Shown here: in pieces, positions 10,234-18,051 of the stretch
How the letters are laid out: every line of letters begins with the position of its first letter
How positions within the stretch are numbered: position 1 is the first letter of the stretch
Source: Sipunculus nudus
Lineage: Eukaryota; Annelida; Sipuncula; Golfingiida; Sipunculidae
Direction of reading: 5' to 3'
DNA: 64,000 nucleotides
Assembly: GCA_026874595.1 (NCBI GenBank)
Contig: CM049319.1
Coordinates: 41,767,973 to 41,831,972 of the forward strand
Position numbers and translations under genes: made by a program
Notes under the pieces: generated by a model
Database searches by the model: none
What the model saw: only the letters and a program-made list of their open reading frames with translations
What the model was told of the DNA's origin: nothing

Positions 10234-10893
10234 ATCTGATGGAACGAAACCCTGAGTGGACAATCATTGGTCATTTGAATGTACGTTATTTGCTCCCCTA
10301 AATTCCGGACCTCTTAACTACTAGACAAACCCGCATTTTCAATCGCACAGATGTGATGTGTTTCACCGAAACATATTTGACGGATGAACACAATTTGGAT
10401 ATTTTTTTCGGAAAAGTACAAGTATCGCATATTCCGGTACAATGTACTATCGAAACAGAACCACGGTGGATTGCACGGTATTATGTTATGTGTAAAGCCG
10501 AAATTAAAATAAGAGGAGTTAACTGTCGAGAGTGAGGCACTGGAATGTAAAATTGTACAGGTCAAAGTTCAGGAATCTAAAATGATTGTTGTTGTAGTAT
10601 ACAGAAAACCGTTTTACCCTCTTGAGTACTTTGCCGAAGATTTCGTTCTTTTGATACCTTTGGACTTGCCAGTGTTTTTTAGGGGGCGACTTTAATGATG
10701 ACTTGAATGAAAAGCAAGAAAGCAAATTAGCTGTATTAATGAAGGAATTTGGGTTTGAACAATTTGTAAGAATCCCTACAACTGACAGAGGGACGCTGAT
10801 AGACCATATATACCACAACAATGTTGGTACACTGGGAGTTAGTTCAGAAATACAAGACACATACTTCTCCGATCATGACAACATTTTGTAGCT
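10200..10893 (+). pseudogene. Helentron C-terminal EEP (AP endonuclease-like) domain, broken
   Basis: Helentrons carry an endonuclease related to those of CR1/L2-type LINEs at the C-terminus. After a frameshift near 10205 the frame reads IIGHLNVRYLLP, TAA, IPDLL, then TDVMCFTETYLTDEHN with the metal-binding Glu in FTET. A second piece has MIVVVVYRKPFYP. A third frame from about 10680 gives GGDFNDDLNEKQESK, TLIDHIYHNNVG and YFSDHDNIL, so the GDFN and SDH motifs of the fold are both present. The ORF stops at 10889-10891. This part is fused in series to the helicase, not an independent LINE: no reverse transcriptase follows. Confidence 0.88.
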
Positions 10894-10935
10894 TTAAGAA
10901 CAAATGAATTATTTTACATTGTATTCATATGGTAT

Positions 10936-11512
10936 CCATTTTTATTATACTATCCTGTTATTAGTATTATAATATATTTTTTTTAACATTCACACTTTAA
11001 TTATTATTTTTTTTTGTATTTTTATTATTTATTAATATAAATGAGATTTTAAATATTTTAATAAATAAAGACGATGAAATAATATGATCTAAATATTTTA
11101 CCTAATACTTTTCAAAAATAAATTGTTTCTTTATCTCTGTACTGTTATTACTTTACTGTTGTCATATTATTATTATTATTATGGTTTTACAAGATTATGA
11201 TTAAAATGTTTTGTTGTCAATTCATTTTTATTATACTGTCCTGTTATTAGTATTATAATATATTTTTACATTCACACTTTAATATTTTTTGTATTTTTAT
11301 TATTTATATATTAAATATTAATATTAATGAGATTTTAAATATTTTAATAAATAAAGACGATGAAATAAGATGATCTAAATATTTTACCTAACACTTCAAA
11401 TTTTATAAAATAAAATGTTACATTATTTCTGTGCTGTTATTACTTTACTATTGTATGATTATTACTATTATGGTTATATAAGATTATGATTGATATGTTT
11501 TGTTGTCAATTC
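10936..11512. repeat. Tandem duplication, two copies offset by 286 bp
   Basis: An AT-rich block starting CATTTTTATTATAC at about 10937 recurs at 11223. The copies share TAGTATTATAATATATTTTT, GAGATTTTAAATATTTTAAT, AAAGACGATGAAATAA and TTTTGTTGTCAATTC in the same order. They differ by point changes and small indels. It begins about 40 bp after the last Helentron codon, so it may be the 3' non-coding end of that element or a duplicated target flank. AATAAA motifs occur in it but no transcript end can be assigned. Confidence 0.85.
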
Positions 11513-12199
11513 TTTATTTGTATTCATTATTTAAAAAAAAGTTGATTGAATAATGAAAAGTAGTAATTTCTTATATATTGTCTCTACCAAACGTTTTCTG
11601 CAAAAAGAAAATCGGTCAGAGAGATGATTCTTGGTGCTCAAATACCGTTCCATACCAAAATGACATGCAGAAGTGTATATTGTTTCATATGAGGTACTGC
11701 CATGTGTAAATTAAAGTAGAACAATGATGAAGAAATGGTTGCTCTTTATCTGCACGAAACCATCGTACCTTCTTTAAACAATGTACCATAAAATTTTGTT
11801 ATTACACAGATCTGGAATTACAGTTACTGATGTGTAAATTCATGACATTAAATAAGACTAGATTAATTAAGATTATCTAGATTAATTAAAAAATTCACAA
11901 GACTGGACAAGGGTGCGGTATTAAGGAATAACTATATTTCCTAGTTTCTGAATTTTACCAGTCTCATTTGGATGGATAAGTCACTTGGGGACAGGAGGTG
12001 GCAGGCTGTGTGACAAGCACGGTCCGTCTCTCCGAGAACCGCCAGTATGGCGTACCAGTATATCAAAACCAGTGCTGGCTGGGCCAAATTACCTTATGGG
12101 ATACAAGTCTCATTGGAGATAAGATGGTTACATCATTTGGTCACAGTAGGTGGCAGGCTGCATGATGAGCAGCCTGTAGCAATGTCACAATAATTGAAT
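11513..12199. repeat. AT-rich spacer ending in an imperfect 145-bp duplication
   Basis: The part 11513-11950 shows nothing recognisable. From 11960 the motif AGTCTCATTTGGA...AGGTGGCAGGCTGTGTGA is followed about 145 bp later (12105) by AGTCTCATTGGA...AGGTGGCAGGCTGCATGA. This is a diverged two-copy direct repeat. Its moderate GC content contrasts with the flanks. It could be a SINE-like or MITE-like fragment; I do not recognise a family. Confidence 0.5.
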
Positions 12200-12290
12200 T
12201 AAGCTAATAGATTCATGTATATGTCAACCGCATATACCACAAAAACGTTGGTACCGAAGAACTTGCATCACGCAGATGCAGATGTAAGTG
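12200..12290 (+). pseudogene. Scrap resembling the Helentron EEP domain (tentative)
   Basis: At 12229-12254 the sequence matches 10805-10830 of the Helentron endonuclease in about 22 of 26 positions (shared stretch ATATACCACAA, then GTTGGTAC). Translated, it gives RIYHKNVGTEE against HIYHNNVGTLG. It may be a remnant of a second EEP-bearing element or a duplicated Helentron 3' part. The match is short and could be chance. Confidence 0.3.
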
Positions 12291-12339
12291 ATAAAAACTA
12301 TTAATTATTAAATGTTGCAATGTGACAATAAAATCTGTA

Positions 12340-12344
12340 GATAT

Positions 12345-12376
<32 letters not shown>

Positions 12377-12392
12377 GTGTGTGTGTATGTGT
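12340..12392. repeat. AT/GT dinucleotide microsatellite
   Basis: The tract is (AT)n with one AAAT interruption, turning into (GT)n and ending in GTATGTG. It is a simple repeat with no coding meaning. Confidence 0.95.
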
Positions 12393-12689
12393 ACTTCATA
12401 TTTGTATTCTATGTAATAAAATATATTGTTTGAATTCATCTTATGTTATTCATGATGTAGTGCAAGAAGTGACGACAAGTCTGGAACGAATGTCTTCTTA
12501 TTTATAAGCGGTATACACAACGTGAAGAAAATTAAATAGGCCTACTCTCAGACGTGGTCCATAAATAAGAACTACCGGACGAACAAACAGATATAAATAC
12601 CAAGTTCATGACTTGCTTAATGGTCCATCTTATTCCTGAATATATAGAAATGACATTGCAGCCCCCAGAAATACCTGTTATGTATAAGT
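12393..12689. other. Unassigned AT-rich sequence
   Basis: No repeat unit, domain or RNA gene is visible. The stretch leads into the first degenerate copy of the satellite of about 330 bp. Confidence 0.5.
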
Positions 12690-13720
12690 TACAAAGTGAT
12701 TGTTGCAATACTGTGGCCTGTATAATGTTATAAGTAAGAAGCAAAAACCACATAAAGGCAAAATTGAGGACAACTGAAAAACAGACAGACAAACATACAA
12801 AATGTGACAGGGTGTAGGGCAATTCAGTAGACAATGTCATGGTAAATTCAGGAGGGAGAAAATAAGGCATAGTTTGTGAAGATGTGAAGAATGACCTTTG
12901 ATCTATATAAATAATATACTTAATTATTTTCAGCAATCGTTCCGATATTCAATATGTGTTAGTTACAAAGTCATTGCTGCAAAACTGTGGCATTTAGAAT
13001 ACTATACGTAAGACGCAAGAACCAGCAAGCAGACGAAATTTTGGACAACTGACAACAAACGGACATACTGACAAAGTGACAAAAATTTGAGACAAGATGA
13101 CTTAACCCGAAAGTGGAGAAGATTTGGAGAAAGAAAATAAGTTATATAGTTTATGTAATTGAGGATAATAGTTTTGAAGACATATCCAAAAGATAATATG
13201 GTTGGAGGCTCGACTGCAGCGCCGCCTCGCGGCCATATCCGGGAAATGAAAATTCGGTTTCGAGATAATAGTTAAAGAAATACCATGAATCAGTTTCATA
13301 ACAATTCCTGTAAAACTCTGGCCTGTAGAATGCTACAAGTAAGACGCATGAACCAGAAAGCAAGTGATATTGCGGACAACTGACAAAGAGACAGACATAC
13401 TGACAAAGTGATGCAAGATTGAGATCAGATGACTTAAACATGTTACTAAAAATCAGAGGAAGAAAATAAGTTATTATTTATGTAAGTAAAGCTTATAGTT
13501 TTGGAGATACGGCAAAATAATTATATTTTGAACTGTTTCAAGTACAGCGCCCCCACCTAGAGGCTATTTTCCGAAAATGAAAAATTTGTTTCGGGATATT
13601 GGTGTAAGACATACGATGTACCAGTTTCTAAAGGATTCTGGCAAAACTGTGGCCTCTAGGTTATCACTAAGAGTTTTATCGTTTGACGAGATTATGTGCG
13701 AGATATTGCAAGACTTTTCC
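12690..13720 (+). repeat. Degenerate satellite of about 330 bp, block A (about 3 to 4 units)
   Basis: Landmark CTGTGGCCTGTAGAAT and relatives recur at about 12711, 12985, 13316 and 13648, giving a period of about 275-332 bp. Each unit runs through AAGACGCAAGAACCAGCAAG, ACTGACAAAGTGAC, GATGACTTAACC, GAAGAAAATAAG, TTATAGTTTTGGAGATA and then a GC-rich CAGCGCCxCCTAGCGGCC motif followed by GAAAATGAAAA. Units are diverged by many substitutions and indels, unlike the 129-bp array. The block ends in a tail TCGTTTGACGAGA...GAGATATTGCAAGACTT (about 13678-13720), which recurs at the end of block B. Confidence 0.8.
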
Positions 13721-13839
13721 CAAAATCTCAAAGTACTTTTTGAATGCTACCTATTGCAAAAATACTAGACTTCCCTAGGGTTAAAACTGACAAAGTTAGC
13801 ATAATTAGTCCTTTATTTTTCGATTTTTCTTACCAACCT

Positions 13840-14010
13840 GCTTGCCGAAATCGGAGATTTCCGGCAAGCAACAAACAGACAAACATACAGAACTGATCAA
13901 CATGCTTGCAGAAATCGAAGATTTCCGGCAAGCAATAAACATGCATTCGCGACAGATCGATCTGCCCTGCCTGCAGAAATCGAAGAAACAATTCGGGTCC
14001 TCTCCTGAAG
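13840..14010. repeat. 64-bp direct repeats with hairpin heads
   Basis: The first unit (13840-13903) starts with GCTTGCCGAAATC, a short loop and GATTTCCGGCAAGC (13840-13869), an inverted repeat with about a 13-bp stem. The second unit starts at 13904 with the same arrangement (13904-13933). A third, at about 13969, keeps only the left arm. Spacing is 64-65 bp. The repeats fall between the two blocks of the 330-bp satellite. No family is recognised. Confidence 0.75.
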
Positions 14011-14388
14011 GACACACCGACTGAAAATTTGGGCAGCAATCACCTGTATGCGCACATTGTGCAGGCACGCGTTTTAGGTCTGACCAGGTACGAGGGCACA
14101 CTGGTATTGTGACGTTCATATGGCCCTGAGAAAATGGTCATACCGTACGGTATATTTATTCACAAGTTTCACCCGGAAATGGCCGTGGCCGCCGCTACGC
14201 CTATAAATTCATGTCGTCGGCTGCCGGCATGAATTGACATTTGGCCCGATGGACCTACACAAAATTGGCAAACTGCTCTGATTGTCGGTCACGCCTACAC
14301 GTGTCTTTGCCTTAATAAAACGCGTGTCCTCGTGCATTCCTGCATGACCCTGTGCATTCAGTTTTCCTCCGTTTATAAGGTTTATAAG
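14011..14388. other. Unassigned GC-moderate insert between satellite blocks
   Basis: The stretch separates satellite blocks A and B. It holds a palindromic TACCGTACGGTA (about 14142-14153) and a doubled GTTTATAAGG just before block B. I see no coding frame with recognisable content. It may be part of an inserted element together with the 64-bp repeats. Confidence 0.4.
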
Positions 14389-15384
14389 GACATACTGACA
14401 AAGTGACACAAGACCGAGACCAGATGACTTTACCAGGTTATTGAGAAGGCTCAGAGGAAGTAAATGAGCTATAGTTTATGCATGTAATTGAGGCTTTGGG
14501 TTTTAGAGATATGGCCAATATAATGATATGTGTGTGAGGGTCAGGTGAAACGCCACCTAGCGGCCATATCCGAAAAAGGAAAATAATGCTTTTCGAGATA
14601 TTAGTGCAAGACATAAGATGTACTAGTTTTAAAAAGGATTCCTTTTAAACTGTGACCTGTAGAATTATATATGTGAGAACCAGCAAGCAGGTGTATTTAT
14701 GGACAGACAGACACACTGACAAAGTGACACAAGATTGAAACCAGACGACTTTACCAGGTTATGGAGAAGTCCAAGAGGAAGAAAATAAGCATAAGCTATA
14801 GTTTCTGTAACTGAGGTTTATAGTTATGCAGATATGGCCCAAAAAAATGATATATGAGGGAGGTTAAAATTCAGCGCCCTCTAGTGGCCACATCCAAAAA
14901 ATAATTTTTTTTTTCGAGATTTCAGTGTAAGACATCAGATGTACTAGATCAAAAAGGGTTCCTCTAACTGTGGCCCATAGGATGTTGTATGTGAGACGCA
15001 AGAACCAGCAAGCAGGCGCATTTGAGCACAACTGACAAACAGACAGACTCACTGACAAAGTAACATAAGATTGAAACCAGATGACTTTACAAGGTTATGG
15101 AGAAGACCCTGTGAAAGAAAATAAGGTATCATTTCTGAAATTTATGTTTATAGTTTTGGTGATATGGCCAAAAAATGATATGTTGGGGAGGTTTGCATCC
15201 AGCGCCCCCTAGCGGCCCCATTCGAAAATTGAAAAAAAAAACGATATCGAGATATCAGTGTACGACTTATGATATATCAGTTTCAAAAAGATTCCTGCAA
15301 AATTGTGGCTTCCAGGGCAAGATGAATGAAACTCGAAATATCTCGTTTGACGAGAAATATTACGAGATATTGCGAGACTTGTAA
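14389..15384 (+). repeat. Degenerate satellite of about 330 bp, block B (about 3 units)
   Basis: The block begins mid-unit at GGACATACTGACAAAGTGAC (14389). The CTGTGxCCTGTAGAAT landmark recurs at about 14650, 14967 and 15303. The GC-rich motif appears as CGCCACCTAGCGGCC, CAGCGCCCTCTAGTGGCC and CAGCGCCCCCTAGCGGCC. It finishes with the same tail as block A, CTCGTTTGACGAGA...GAGATATTGCGAGACTT (about 15344-15382). The shared tail suggests both blocks derive from one composite repeat that was duplicated or mobilised. Confidence 0.8.
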
Positions 15385-15739
15385 TATAATCACAGAGAAT
15401 ACACAGTAAACACGCGTTACAGGAATCATCAAGAAAAACATCGCTGTGTCCCGACATACTAGGGTCCACATGTGAGCTCGCCACGGCTCGACGAGGCGAG
15501 AAAGCCCCAAGCTAACACGACAACGAGAGTTCAACCAGTACGGATTAAACCGAGAGTGCAACACGCGGCCTGGCAAGAGCGCTACAACACGAGTTAAGCC
15601 CGTGTCACACAATAAAAAGGGCACCTGTAACACTATGTATATGCATAATATAAAAGAATTCTGTTCACTAGTTTTTTACTTATAATGCTCACAGTACTGT
15701 TAAATGGCAATGATGGGTGTATTAAACGCCACGAAAACA
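15385..15739. other. Unassigned sequence after satellite block B
   Basis: 15385-15625 is GC-richer and 15626-15739 AT-rich. No domain, RNA gene or repeat is recognised. The sharp change at about 15630 could mark an element edge. Confidence 0.4.
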
Positions 15740-16070
15740 AAAAAAAGATAACAGGTGGCGCCACCAGTTTCCGGTATGTGACAACACTATCCAAAATCTA
15801 TGGTCAAGTTGGTTTTTGGATCAACCCATGCATGATTTCTTGAGATATTTAAGAATTTGTGTGATTTTCCAAATAAAAGGCCCTATTCAAGGTCATGGTC
15901 ACCCTCCTATTAAAGGTCATGACCCCATTTAAAAAATCTTCGTCCTCTCACCCATATCTATGCACATGTCAAGTTTGGTAAAGATCCGTAAAATATTTCT
16001 GAGTTATCGCGTCCAAACAAAACCCCCCTCGGCGGCGGCGGCGGCGCGACCGTGCTTAAACTATAATATC
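15740..16070. repeat. Probable dispersed repeat with a CGG tract
   Basis: The text AAGGTCATGGTCACC...AAAGGTCATGACCCC, TCAAGTTTGGTAAAGATC and GAGTTATCGCG followed by CGG repeats is a style I associate with dispersed non-coding repeats of mollusc and other marine invertebrate genomes. That recognition is from general familiarity and is not secure. The CGG tract itself is at 16030-16046. The AAGGTCATG motif is doubled in direct orientation. Confidence 0.45.
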
Positions 16071-16270
16071 CCGACTTTGTCTGGGGATACAATTAATAGT
16101 CCCATGACCTAGTTTCACAAGTAAAACAAAGTTACATTTAGCCTGTGTGATTAAGAATGAAAATGTTAAACATCTGGCCCTGAATTATTTTGAGACCTTG
16201 ATTTATGAGACCTAACATTGACGGACATAATTCACATAATACCTCGCTTCCATCACTTATAAACTCGTGT

Positions 16271-16438
16271 GTAATAAGTTGTGCGCACAAAATAATAAGT
16301 CGTGCGCACAAAATAATATGTCGTGCGCACGAAATAATAAGTCGTGCGCACAGAATAATATGTCGTGCGCACGAAATAATAAGTTGTGCGCACAAAATAA
16401 TAAGTTGTGCGCACGAAATAATAAGTTGTGCGCACGAG
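16271..16438. repeat. Eight 21-bp units with palindromic GTGCGCAC core
   Basis: Exactly 168 bp equals eight units of the form ATAATAAGTTGTGCGCACAAA, with T/C and A/G variation. Each unit centres on GTGCGCAC, usually extended to TGTGCGCACA or CGTGCGCACG, which is self-complementary. The period of 21 bp is two helical turns, so all palindromes face the same side of the DNA. It is divisible by three, so frames stay open on both strands, but no gene is implied. Some units pair a T on the left with an A on the right (TGTGCGCACA) and others C with G (CGTGCGCACG), which looks like palindrome-preserving change. Confidence 0.92.
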
Positions 16439-16478
16439 ATAAATATTTTTTGACTCCTGTCCCCAACGGGGCTCCGTA

Positions 16479-16632
16479 GATAACATCTCGAGATCAGGAC
16501 ATAAATTTCGTAAAAGTAAATTTAAGAAGCAAAAAAAAAATTTAGGGAGCAAAAAAAATTTAGGAAGCAAAAAAAAAATTTAGGAAGCAAAAATATATAT
16601 ATATCTCGCAAAAAATATAGGAAACAAAAAAA
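16479..16632 (+). repeat. Left inverted-repeat arm
   Basis: After a roughly 30-bp head (CATCTCGAGATCAGGACATA) come about five subrepeats of 18-21 bp with core TTTAGGAAGCAAAAA, the later ones drifting to ATATAGGAAACAAAAA. Confidence 0.75.
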
Positions 16633-17195
16633 TATATTTATATATTGAGATCTCCAGATAAAATTTCACACTTGTACGAACCATTCGAAGCTGAATTGAC
16701 ATAAAGCAAAGCAACGTTAAACGGACAGTATACATTAAGAGTGCTAACTATTGCAATTACAAAACAAAGACCATGTATACTGAACGGTAAAACAATATAA
16801 TTAATTGAAAATCAATCAAGTTTGTATATCCCCTAAGATAAGGTGAGTTGAAGAAAATTTCAATATAAATTCAATATTTAATTATTCACATCCGTAAGGA
16901 AGATGTCAAAGCCTAAAGAAACTGAAACATTGTACCTGAACGGCGGATTCGGAGCCATGGCTGTAAAATCACTCAAATAGAAATGTTTACGTCTTGCATG
17001 CATGCATTGTGGGTACCTTATTTTTTAATAAAAAACAAACAAATATGAGCTATAGAACTACGCTTTTTGTACAATTTCTTTCAGCTTTTGTTTTAATTGA
17101 AATGGTATATATATGTTGTTTTATGGAACATGTAATAGACCATCATAAATGTAAATATGCTAAAAATGATAACTGTATTTTCGGGTAGGAACGCT

Positions 17196-17215
17196 GGGGG
17201 GGGGGGGGGGGGGGG
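17196..17215 (+). repeat. Homopolymer of 20 G
   Basis: A run of 20 consecutive G residues. True length is uncertain because such runs are poorly called by most sequencing chemistries. It could form G-quadruplex structures. Confidence 0.9.
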
Positions 17216-17543
17216 TGCTTCAGCCCCTTAAGCCCAAGTCTTGATCCACTATAGCTATAACTATAGCTCAGATTACCTTTAAATGTTTTATGTTCATATA
17301 TAAACGGTTTAAATATTTCGATCATCTCTCATCATGATTTTTCTTAAGCAAAATGCTCTGCTTTGGTCTTAAAGTCGCTATTCACCTGCCTCATTTATAG
17401 AATCTTTGTAATACCGGCTAATTCTAATAATCATAAACATAATCTAGGTAAACATAATCTATTGAACCTTTCATAAAATGAGCCAATCCCATGGATAAAG
17501 GCGGTGTCTCTGTCTATATCCACGTGTTTTTATAACATGGGTC

Positions 17544-17555
17544 GGGGGGGGGGGG
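17544..17555 (+). repeat. Homopolymer of 12 G
   Basis: A second G run on the same strand, 330 bp downstream of the first, inside the same element. Confidence 0.9.
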
Positions 17556-17835
17556 ATGCAAAAATTGCCACCGTTCGTAATAGAAAGTCGTCTGGCAGAA
17601 ACATCTGGTTTCAATTAAGAGAGTACAGAGTTCTGTAAATGACAAATACTGCATTGCTTCACATACTCTAACGAATATCAACTAGTGATCTTTCAATACC
17701 TTTCAATACCTTTCGGTTACATGTTTTTATCTGTATGTTAACACTTGCTCAATACCTTGGGTACAAGTAGCCTGTAGGTAAATGTTTATACGTCAAAGTG
17801 GCCTGACAGGACCCATTCCCAGCTAGGGTTACCTT

Positions 17836-18050
17836 TATTATTTTTTTTTTGCTTCCTACATTTTTTTTTGCTTTCTAAATTTTTATTTTCTTCCTAAAAC
17901 TTTTATTTGCTTCCTAATATTTCTTTTATTTTTGCTTCCTAAAATTTTTTTTTTGGCTTCCTAAGATTTTTTTTTTGTTTACTTGAAATTTTTTATTTTT
18001 GTTTCCTAAATTTTGTTTTCGCAAAATTCTATGTCGAGATCTTGAGATAA
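17836..18050 (-). repeat. Right inverted-repeat arm
   Basis: About eight subrepeats with core TTTTTGCTTCCTAAA (reverse complement of the left-arm core), ending in the head sequence CGAGATCTTGAGATA. The satellite array starts within two bases of the arm's end. Confidence 0.75.
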
Positions 18051-18051
18051 A

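Larger units (their letters stand above)
4796..10893 (+). mobile_element. Decayed autonomous Helentron (Helitron2-type rolling-circle transposon)
   Basis: One coding strand carries the full Helentron domain series: basic N-terminus, CxxC zinc finger, DUF6570-like region, OTU cysteine protease, Helitron-like Rep with HUH and Y2 motifs, PIF1-family helicase and a C-terminal EEP endonuclease. The OTU and EEP domains separate Helentrons from canonical plant-type Helitrons. Each domain is recognisable, but the reading frame changes about a dozen times and at least seven stops occur. The limits given are those of the recognisable coding region plus leader. True termini, which lie between two T residues and carry short palindromes in this group, were not identified. 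The upstream minisatellite and the downstream AT-rich duplication may be part of the element. Confidence 0.9.
16633..17835. other. Interior of the inverted-repeat element
   Basis: The interior is AT-rich with two G homopolymers. A small frame at 16903-16980 (25 codons) and one at 17045-17188 (47 codons, with a hydrophobic segment near its N-terminus) are open, but nothing supports expression. A good 5' splice-site-like AAGGTGAGT lies at about 16840. No transposase motifs are seen. Confidence 0.5.
16479..18050. mobile_element. Non-autonomous element with long inverted repeats made of subrepeats
   Basis: The left arm begins ATAACATCTCGAGATCAGG, ACATAAATTTCGTAAAA and continues with TTTAGGAAGCAAAAAAAAA subrepeats. 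The right arm is the reverse complement in the same order: subrepeats of TTTTTGCTTCCTAAA from about 17836, then TTTTCGCAAAATTCTATGT and CGAGATCTTGAGATA at 18018-18050. The 1.2-kb interior has no recognisable transposase. A foldback-like or MITE-like DNA transposon is the simplest reading, though inverted duplication by other means is possible. No target-site duplication could be confirmed because the right side abuts the satellite directly. Confidence 0.6.

Noticed and set aside
10200-10893. A separate LINE endonuclease fragment next to the Helitron
   Set aside because: No reverse transcriptase follows, the strand and order match the known Helentron layout and the spacing from the helicase is minimal, so it is treated as the Helentron's own C-terminal domain.
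12322-12507. A 61-codon frame with IYIYIN and CVCVCV stretches
   Set aside because: It is a translation of the AT/GT microsatellite.
16271-16438. CRISPR repeats with palindromic cores
   Set aside because: Units of 21 bp follow one another without spacers, so this is a short tandem repeat.
16903-16980. A 25-codon frame (starts MSKPKETETLYLNGG), with an AAGGTGAGT splice-donor-like site upstream at 16840
   Set aside because: Too short to support. The donor precedes the frame instead of ending it, and no acceptor or second exon is visible.
17045-17188. A 47-codon frame with a hydrophobic N-terminal segment resembling a secreted peptide
   Set aside because: Nothing supports transcription, it lies inside a repeat element and hydrophobic runs are common in AT-rich random frames. 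It would need transcript data.
17196-17555. Telomere-like G-rich repeats
   Set aside because: These are plain G homopolymers, not TTAGGG-type repeats.
1-18051. tRNA, rRNA or tRNA-derived SINE promoter boxes
   Set aside because: I looked for cloverleaf-like and A/B-box patterns in the spacers by eye and found none convincing. A tRNAscan-SE or Infernal run would settle it.
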